This document shows positions 36,885 through 41,625 of a DNA stretch of 41,625 bases, piece after piece. The stretch's first letter is position 1; every line of letters starts with the position of its first letter. The stretch covers positions 1-41,625 of the forward strand of contig NZ_LSNE01000005.1 of assembly GCF_001565895.1 (NCBI RefSeq). Direction: 5' to 3'. This stretch comes from Paraglaciecola hydrolytica. Its GTDB lineage: Bacteria > Pseudomonadota > Gammaproteobacteria > Enterobacterales > Alteromonadaceae. A model generated the notes under the pieces. That model did not search any database, was not told the origin of the DNA, and worked only from the letters and a program-made list of their open reading frames with translations. The position numbers and the translations under genes were made by a program.

Positions 36885-37514
36885 TTGCAAACAGCAGGAA
36901 AATTCATTGTTATTGAAGGTCTTGAAGGCGCTGGTAAAAGCAGCGCAGTGGCCTTGGTTAAACAACATATCGAAAGCGCAGGTCATAGCTTAGTGACTAC
37001 CCGCGAGCCGGGCGGTACGCCAATGGCCGAAGCCATTAGAGCCTGTGTTAAACAACAGTGGCAAGATGAAACTGTCACAGTAGAAGCTGAGTTATTATTA
37101 ATGTATGCGGCTCGTGCACAACTGATGCATAACGTTATAATTCCTGCCTTAAAACAAGGCCAATGGGTACTAGGAGATCGCCATGATATGTCATCACAGG
37201 CCTATCAAGGGGGAGGGCGCATGATAGATAGCAGCATGTTAGATGCATTGCGTCAGATCACGCTCAAAGACTTCAGACCTGATTTTACTCTGTATTTAGA
37301 TGTTGAGCCTGCCGAAGGTTTAAAACGTGCCAGAGGGCGGGGGGAACTGGATAGAATCGAAGTTGAACATCTCGATTTTTTTGTGCGCACTCGCGAGCGT
37401 TATTTATCATTAGCCAAGGCTGACTTGAAGTGTGTGATTATTAATACCATGCAAAGTATTGAGCTGGTCCAGCAGGACATTAGTGCGGCTTTAACTCAGT
37501 ATTTAGAGGCTTAA
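36885..37514 (+). CDS. tmk: Thymidylate kinase
   Basis: Phosphorylates dTMP to dTDP. 209 residues with the P-loop GLEGAGKSS at 12-20, the DR motif in GDRHDMSSQAYQGGGR, and the lid segment RARGRGELDRIE. The start is TTG at 36885, with an AGCGAG site 6 bases before it; the next ATG is well inside the protein. Follows mltG by 11 bases and touches holB. Confidence 0.95.
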   Translation: MQTAGKFIVIEGLEGAGKSSAVALVKQHIESAGHSLVTTREPGGTPMAEAIRACVKQQWQDETVTVEAELLLMYAARAQLMHNVIIPALKQGQWVLGDRHDMSSQAYQGGGRMIDSSMLDALRQITLKDFRPDFTLYLDVEPAEGLKRARGRGELDRIEVEHLDFFVRTRERYLSLAKADLKCVIINTMQSIELVQQDISAALTQYLEA

Positions 37515-38411
37515 ATGTATCCTTGGTTAAGTGCCACCTTTACCCAGCTCGCTCAGCGTAAGCAAGACAATAAGTTGCATCATGCTTTATTGCTGCAAGG
37601 CTCTCAAGGCATAGGTAAAAGCGATTTTGCCAAACAGTTTGCGGCATTGTTGCTTTGTTCTAAAAACGTGCAGGGGCAGCGCTGCGGTGTTTGTCATGCC
37701 TGTTTGTTACAAGATGCAGGTAATCATCCCGATTTTCATGAAGTCATATCCGAAAAACAGATTGGTGTGGATCAAATACGTGAGGCGATTAAAAAACTCA
37801 GCGGCTCCGCTCAGTTGTCTGGCACTAAGGTACTGGTCATTTACGCCGCCCATACCATGACAGAATCAAGTAGCAATGCTCTGTTAAAAACCCTCGAAGA
37901 GCCCACTGCCAATACTTTTTTAATGTTGTTAACTCACAAAAGCGAGCGTTTGTTACCCACAATTCTCAGCCGCTGCGAACGTATTATTATGCCAGTGCCT
38001 GATACAACACAGACCCAAGTGTGGCTCAGTACTCAGTGGGATAAACCGGTGGATGCTGAATTTGTGAATTTATACGCCAGTTCACCCTTAATTTTATTAG
38101 ATGAGTTGCAGCAAGAACACAAAGTGAGTTACGAGGTGTTTAAAGCTGGTTTGCAAGACATCATTCAGCAACGAGTTAATCCTTCACAACTGGCTGCCGA
38201 TTGGCAAGAACAGGTCGAGAAGATCCTAAAATGGTTGCAGTTCTGGTTGCATTTACAGGTAAAACGTCAATCTGAACTACCAGAGGCTTTATGGCAACTA
38301 CATCAACAAGCTATTAAAGCAGTCAAACGGGTGCGCAATCCTGGGGTGAATAAAGTATTAGTGTTGAACCAATTATTGACTGACATCTCGATGTTAAAAA
38401 GTAAACCGTAA
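37515..38411 (+). CDS. holB: DNA polymerase III subunit delta'
   Basis: Clamp-loader subunit. 298 residues with a Walker-A-like GSQGIGKS (29-36), the zinc module with cysteines 48, 57, 60 and 63, and the SRC motif at 152-154 (ILSRCERI). It starts immediately after the tmk stop with GAGG upstream. In Pseudomonas and Shewanella a pilZ gene lies between holB and tatD; here only 32 bases separate them and no pilZ is present. Confidence 0.95.
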   Translation: MYPWLSATFTQLAQRKQDNKLHHALLLQGSQGIGKSDFAKQFAALLLCSKNVQGQRCGVCHACLLQDAGNHPDFHEVISEKQIGVDQIREAIKKLSGSAQLSGTKVLVIYAAHTMTESSSNALLKTLEEPTANTFLMLLTHKSERLLPTILSRCERIIMPVPDTTQTQVWLSTQWDKPVDAEFVNLYASSPLILLDELQQEHKVSYEVFKAGLQDIIQQRVNPSQLAADWQEQVEKILKWLQFWLHLQVKRQSELPEALWQLHQQAIKAVKRVRNPGVNKVLVLNQLLTDISMLKSKP

Positions 38412-38443
38412 AAAGCCTGAATGAATAGATTAAGGAATAGTAA

Positions 38444-39223
38444 GTGTTTGTAGATTCACACTGTCATTTAGACAGATTAGACAAAACCACAGAAGAACTT
38501 AGCGAGTTGCTGACTTTTGCTCAGCGTCGTGGTGTAGAGCATTTTTTATGTGTGTGTGTGTCGGTGGGCGAATTTCCGAATATGTTGGAAAAGGTTCAAG
38601 GTTTAGCTAATGTTTCAGTATCTTGCGGTGTACATCCACTGCATCAAGATGAAGCCTGTGATTACGATACTTTATTGAATATGGCGCGCCATCCGGATGT
38701 AGTAGCCATTGGTGAAACCGGTTTGGATTATTTTTACAGCGCTGATACCAAAGCCGTGCAACTTACGTCTTTTGTTGATCACATCAAAGTGGCCAATGAG
38801 CTTAATAAACCTCTGATTATCCATACTCGTGATGCCCGTGAAGACACCATCGACTTGCTAAAACAATATAAAAATCCCGAAACTAAAGGGGTACTACATT
38901 GTTTTACTGAAAGCTGGGACATGGCACAAGAAGCCATAGAGCTGGGTTTTTATATTTCGATTTCTGGCATAGTCACTTTTAAAACCGCCACAGAGTTACA
39001 AGAAGTAGTGAAAAAGATCCCACTGGATAAACTACTGATTGAAACTGATTCACCTTGGTTAGCGCCGGTGCCTTATCGCGGTAAACAAAACCAGCCAGGT
39101 TATGTACGAGAAGTAGGGGAGTTTATCGCCCAGCTTAAAGGTATTAGCGTAGAGGAATTAGCTGCAGTTACCACACAGAATTTTTATAAGTTGTTTGCGA
39201 TAACACCCACTTCACTTCGTTAA
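38444..39223 (+). CDS. ycfH: TatD-family metal-dependent hydrolase
   Basis: A 259-residue TIM-barrel hydrolase of the TatD/YcfH family, some members of which are metal-dependent DNases. Metal ligands are visible in DSHCHLD (His6, His8), IGETGLDYFY, IHTRDA, LHCFTES and ETDSPWLAP. The start is GTG at 38444 with AAGGA 8 bases upstream; no ATG is available nearby. Its location after holB matches ycfH in E. coli. Confidence 0.93.
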   Translation: MFVDSHCHLDRLDKTTEELSELLTFAQRRGVEHFLCVCVSVGEFPNMLEKVQGLANVSVSCGVHPLHQDEACDYDTLLNMARHPDVVAIGETGLDYFYSADTKAVQLTSFVDHIKVANELNKPLIIHTRDAREDTIDLLKQYKNPETKGVLHCFTESWDMAQEAIELGFYISISGIVTFKTATELQEVVKKIPLDKLLIETDSPWLAPVPYRGKQNQPGYVREVGEFIAQLKGISVEELAAVTTQNFYKLFAITPTSLR

Positions 39224-39251
39224 TTTTTTTAGCACTCAGGTATTACTGAAT

Positions 39252-39860
39252 ATGGCAATAAAGATTGGTATATATATTTATGAAGATGCCGAGGTGCTGG
39301 ACTTTTCAGGACCTTTTGAGGTTTTTACAACCGCATCTCGTGTGAGTAAAAATGGGTTGTTTGAGGTGTTTTTAATCGCCGAAACCACAGAGATAGTAAA
39401 GGCCAGAGCAGGTTACAAAGTTGTGCCAGATTATGGCTTTAGTGACCATCCTGTTGTTGATGTATTGATTGTGGTGGGGGGGGATCATAGCCGCGAAATC
39501 CATAAAACTCAGGTGATCGAGTGGATAGCCTTGCAAGCCCAACAATGTAGTTTGGTGGCCTCGGTATGTACAGGCGCATTTTTGTTGGCACAAGCTCAGG
39601 TTATTACCGACCAGCAAGTGACGACCCATTGGGAAGACCTTGCCGACTTAAAACAGAGCTTTCCGGCCTTAGATGTGGTCTCGGATGTACGTTGGGTAGA
39701 TCAAGGCAATATTGTCACTTCAGGTGGAATATCGGCAGGCATAGATATGAGTTTGCACTTAGTCAGTAAATTACACAGTGAAGCTTTGGCACAAAGAACA
39801 GCTAAACAAATGGAATTTTTGTGGTTAAAAAACGATCAGGAAAAAGTACAAAGTAAGTGA
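39252..39860 (+). CDS. DJ-1/PfpI-family protein
   Basis: A 202-residue class I glutamine amidotransferase-like protein. The reactive cysteine is Cys106 in SVCTGAFLLA. The N-terminal acidic stretch EVLDFSGPFEVF and the C-terminal TSGGISAGIDMSLHLV resemble isonitrile hydratase (InhA) and the ligand domain of GlxA-type AraC regulators, but there is no DNA-binding domain. An isonitrile hydratase-like activity is possible; the family covers many functions. It follows tatD by 28 bases with no terminator between, so may be read from the same transcript. Followed by a strong terminator. Confidence 0.88.
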   Translation: MAIKIGIYIYEDAEVLDFSGPFEVFTTASRVSKNGLFEVFLIAETTEIVKARAGYKVVPDYGFSDHPVVDVLIVVGGDHSREIHKTQVIEWIALQAQQCSLVASVCTGAFLLAQAQVITDQQVTTHWEDLADLKQSFPALDVVSDVRWVDQGNIVTSGGISAGIDMSLHLVSKLHSEALAQRTAKQMEFLWLKNDQEKVQSK

Positions 39861-39868
39861 AGAATTCT

Positions 39869-39900
39869 GTGACAGCACCAGGCTGTCACTTTAATTTTTT
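39869..39900 (+). terminator. Strong terminator after the DJ-1/PfpI gene
   Basis: Perfect 8-bp stem GTGACAGC / GCTGTCAC with a 5-base loop, followed by TTTAATTTTTT. Starts 9 bases after the stop codon. The heptamer array begins directly after its T tract. Confidence 0.92.
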
Positions 39901-39977
39901 CTAGTTTCTAGTTTCTAGTTTCTAGTTTCTAGTTTCTAGTTTCTAGTTTCTAGTTTCTAGTTTCTAGTTTCTAGTTT
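39901..39977. repeat. 11-copy perfect heptamer tandem repeat (CTAGTTT)n
   Basis: Eleven identical copies of CTAGTTT in a row, 77 bases. The array fills the space between the terminator T tract and the stop codon of the minus-strand permease, which ends 2 bases past it (39980). No flanking gene reads through it. Perfect identity points to recent expansion. Confidence 0.98.
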
Positions 39978-39979
39978 CT

Positions 39980-41308
39980 TTATTTCAAATCCAATAAATA
40001 CCTGAGTACAAATACCGCCGCCATAACGTAAGTGATGACAGTGACCTGCTTATAACGGCCTGTGCCCAGCATAATGCCAACATAAGTAATAAATCCCAAT
40101 GCGATACCTTCGCTGATGCTAAAAGTCAGTGGCATGGCTAACAGGGCGATAGATGCGGTGGCTAAGGCTGTTATATCGTCAAAATCCAATTGTCTGAACG
40201 AATCCATCATTAATATACCGACCATAATCAGGGCGGGCGTTGTGGCCATCAATGGGATTACTTTCATTAAAGGTGTAAAAAACAGTGCGAGTAAAAAACA
40301 CAATGCCACTACCATCGAGGTTAAGCCTGTGCGTCCCCCAGCTGATACACCAGCTGCGGATTCTACATAAGAGGTAACAGGTGAGGTCCCAATCGCAGCA
40401 CCAATTACACTGGCGGCGGCATCGGCATTCATGGCTTTGCCAAGTTTTGGTAGTTTGCCTTCTTTATCCAGTAAATTAGCGCGGCGAGATACACCGATTA
40501 AGGTGCCGATAGTGTCGAACATATTGACAAACAACAGGGCAAATATCAGATCCCACGTTTCAGCTAGATGTTCGATGGGATACATAATATCCATGGCCAT
40601 AAAAGTAGTGCTAATGCCTTCGGGCATGCCAATAAAACTGTCGGTGTGCTGGGTTAAATAACCATCACCCACTGGGATAAAAGCGCCAATTAAAGTTAAT
40701 ACCAATACTGAAATTAATATCGCACCAGTCACTTTTTTAATCACAAGTACAATAGTTAGCAGTATGCCGATTAGGGCAAGTAGGGCTGCAGGTTCGGATA
40801 AGTCCCCTATAGTCACAAAAGTTGCAGGGTTAGCCACCACAATCCCGGCATTTTTTAAGCCGATAAAAGCGATGAATAAACCGATACCACACTGGACCCC
40901 AATTTTTAAGGCTGCAGGAATGGCCTCAGCAATTTTGGTGCGTACACCACTGAGAGACAGCATTAAAAACAATATGCCGTTCCAAAATACGATGCCAAGA
41001 GCTGCATCCCAAGGGATTTCGCGGGTTAAACAAATAGTAAAAGCAAAAAAGGCGTTGAGACCCATACCTGGCGCCATGGCAATGGGATAATTAGTCATTA
41101 GCGCCATTAACAAGGTACCTAAACAAGCGGCCAATGCAGTAACGGTAATTAATCCCTCAATCGGCATGCCTCCGGCTGATAAGATCCCTGGGTTAACCAC
41201 CAATACGTAAGACATGGCCGCAAAAGTGGTTAAACCGGCGACAAACTCAGTTTTTAAGTTAGTGCCTTTTTCTTTTAATTTAAAAAAGCTTTCGAAAAAA
41301 TTAGACAT
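39980..41308 (-). CDS. NCS2-family purine permease (AzgA/PbuG type)
   Basis: A 442-residue polytopic inner-membrane transporter for hypoxanthine, guanine or adenine, probably a proton symporter. The family signature is clear: KTEFVAGLTTFAAMSYVLVV, MAPGMGLNAFFAF, NMFDTIGTLIGVSRRANLLD, and IGAAIGTSPVTSYVESAAGV, with about a dozen hydrophobic segments. The frame opens at TTG 41311, but ATG 41308 comes right after with GTGAG 8 bases upstream, so I use it. There is no hairpin before the heptamer array on the minus strand, so the transcript probably runs into the repeat. The exact base cannot be told from sequence. Confidence 0.93.
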   Translation of the reverse strand: MSNFFESFFKLKEKGTNLKTEFVAGLTTFAAMSYVLVVNPGILSAGGMPIEGLITVTALAACLGTLLMALMTNYPIAMAPGMGLNAFFAFTICLTREIPWDAALGIVFWNGILFLMLSLSGVRTKIAEAIPAALKIGVQCGIGLFIAFIGLKNAGIVVANPATFVTIGDLSEPAALLALIGILLTIVLVIKKVTGAILISVLVLTLIGAFIPVGDGYLTQHTDSFIGMPEGISTTFMAMDIMYPIEHLAETWDLIFALLFVNMFDTIGTLIGVSRRANLLDKEGKLPKLGKAMNADAAASVIGAAIGTSPVTSYVESAAGVSAGGRTGLTSMVVALCFLLALFFTPLMKVIPLMATTPALIMVGILMMDSFRQLDFDDITALATASIALLAMPLTFSISEGIALGFITYVGIMLGTGRYKQVTVITYVMAAVFVLRYLLDLK

Positions 41309-41625
41309 CAATGTTGCTCACATATTGACTATTAATTAGTCGTTGTTATTAGAATAAGGTTGGCATTTTACTAGCTTGTGCAAAAAGCTGACCAAAGAGT
41401 CTGGTTTTGCTGTAATTTATACTGAAGTTGCTGAATAAATATGATGAACTTAGCAAAATAACCAAAAAGCCCGAATTAATAGCTAAATCCCATGGTATTT
41501 ACATCGTGTTTAAGCGATTAGATTAGCTGCAACATCGTTTTTTTTTACTTAATATATTTTAATTTACAATAACTTGCACTGCTTTGATGCTAAGAGCAAT
41601 GTGGTGGTGCAAAGATCAGTATCAC
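41309..41625. other. Upstream region of the purine permease gene, to window end
   Basis: 317 AT-rich bases with no gene. I looked for a purine riboswitch on the minus strand and did not find its conserved core. A promoter for the permease must lie here, but no clear pair of boxes stands out. Confidence 0.5.

Noticed and set aside
39901-39977. Tandem array considered as CRISPR
   Set aside because: The unit is 7 bases with no spacers and no cas genes nearby; it is a simple tandem repeat.
41309-41625. Purine riboswitch upstream of the NCS2 permease
   Set aside because: The minus-strand leader lacks the three-helix layout and conserved core bases of the purine riboswitch as far as I can tell by eye; a covariance-model search would settle it.
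1-41625. tRNA genes, rRNA genes, prophage, insertion sequences, toxin-antitoxin or defence systems
   Set aside because: None recognised; gene content is core metabolism and information processing, with no transposase, integrase or attachment-site duplications seen.

Overview
This 41.6 kb window is a chromosomal segment from a gammaproteobacterium, most likely in or near the Alteromonadaceae (a Glaciecola/Paraglaciecola/Alteromonas-like marine bacterium). The placement rests on the gene order rne / rluC / yceF / yceD-rpmF-plsX-fabHDG-acpP-fabF-pabC-mltG-tmk-holB-tatD, which is the Enterobacterales/Alteromonadales order. The moderately low GC content, the FadJ/MFE1-like beta-oxidation genes, the BdlA-like PAS chemoreceptor and the DUF2750 protein fit as well. 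No phage, insertion sequence, CRISPR array, tRNA or rRNA gene is visible.

Layout. (1) 1-2.9 kb: the 5' end of a small exported protein and an exported M1 metallo-aminopeptidase, both on the minus strand. (2) 3.1-12.1 kb: a fatty-acid catabolic island with two divergent arms. The minus arm runs haloalkane-dehalogenase-like hydrolase, short-chain dehydrogenase, acyl-CoA synthetase. The plus arm runs MFE1/FadJ-type hydratase-dehydrogenase, 3-ketoacyl-CoA thiolase, long acyl-CoA dehydrogenase. Together they could activate an acyl chain and run one complete beta-oxidation turn; the hydrolase and the SDR suggest a feed from halogenated or alcohol precursors, but that is inference. (3) 12.5-21.9 kb: mostly single-gene units: a four-PAS soluble chemoreceptor, an FKBP isomerase, an exported protein of unknown function, a DTW-domain tRNA modification enzyme, a patatin-like lipase, two small conserved proteins, a cysteine desulfurase fused to its SufE/CsdE sulfur acceptor, and a periplasmic NUP-family protein. 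(4) 21.9-27.9 kb: RNA metabolism: RhlE helicase, RNase E and the divergent 23S rRNA pseudouridine synthase RluC. (5) 28-39.2 kb: the conserved yceD-rpmF-fatty-acid-synthesis-tmk-holB-tatD block, preceded by divergent yceF. It supplies L32, the PlsX phosphate acyltransferase, the FAS-II initiation and elongation enzymes with acyl carrier protein, and then folate (PabC), peptidoglycan (MltG), dTMP (Tmk) and replication (HolB) functions. (6) 39.2-41.6 kb: a DJ-1/PfpI protein, a strong terminator, an 11-unit 7-bp tandem repeat, and a minus-strand NCS2 purine permease.

Most of the window is ordinary core genome. The points most worth a second look are the single-ORF CsdA-CsdE fusion, the dehalogenase-family enzyme tied to a beta-oxidation cluster, the unusually short signalling tip of the PAS chemoreceptor, the heptamer repeats (a perfect 11-unit array and a small related cluster beside a REP-like hairpin), and the run of non-AUG start codons in the plsX-tatD block. 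I found no clearly new multi-gene system.
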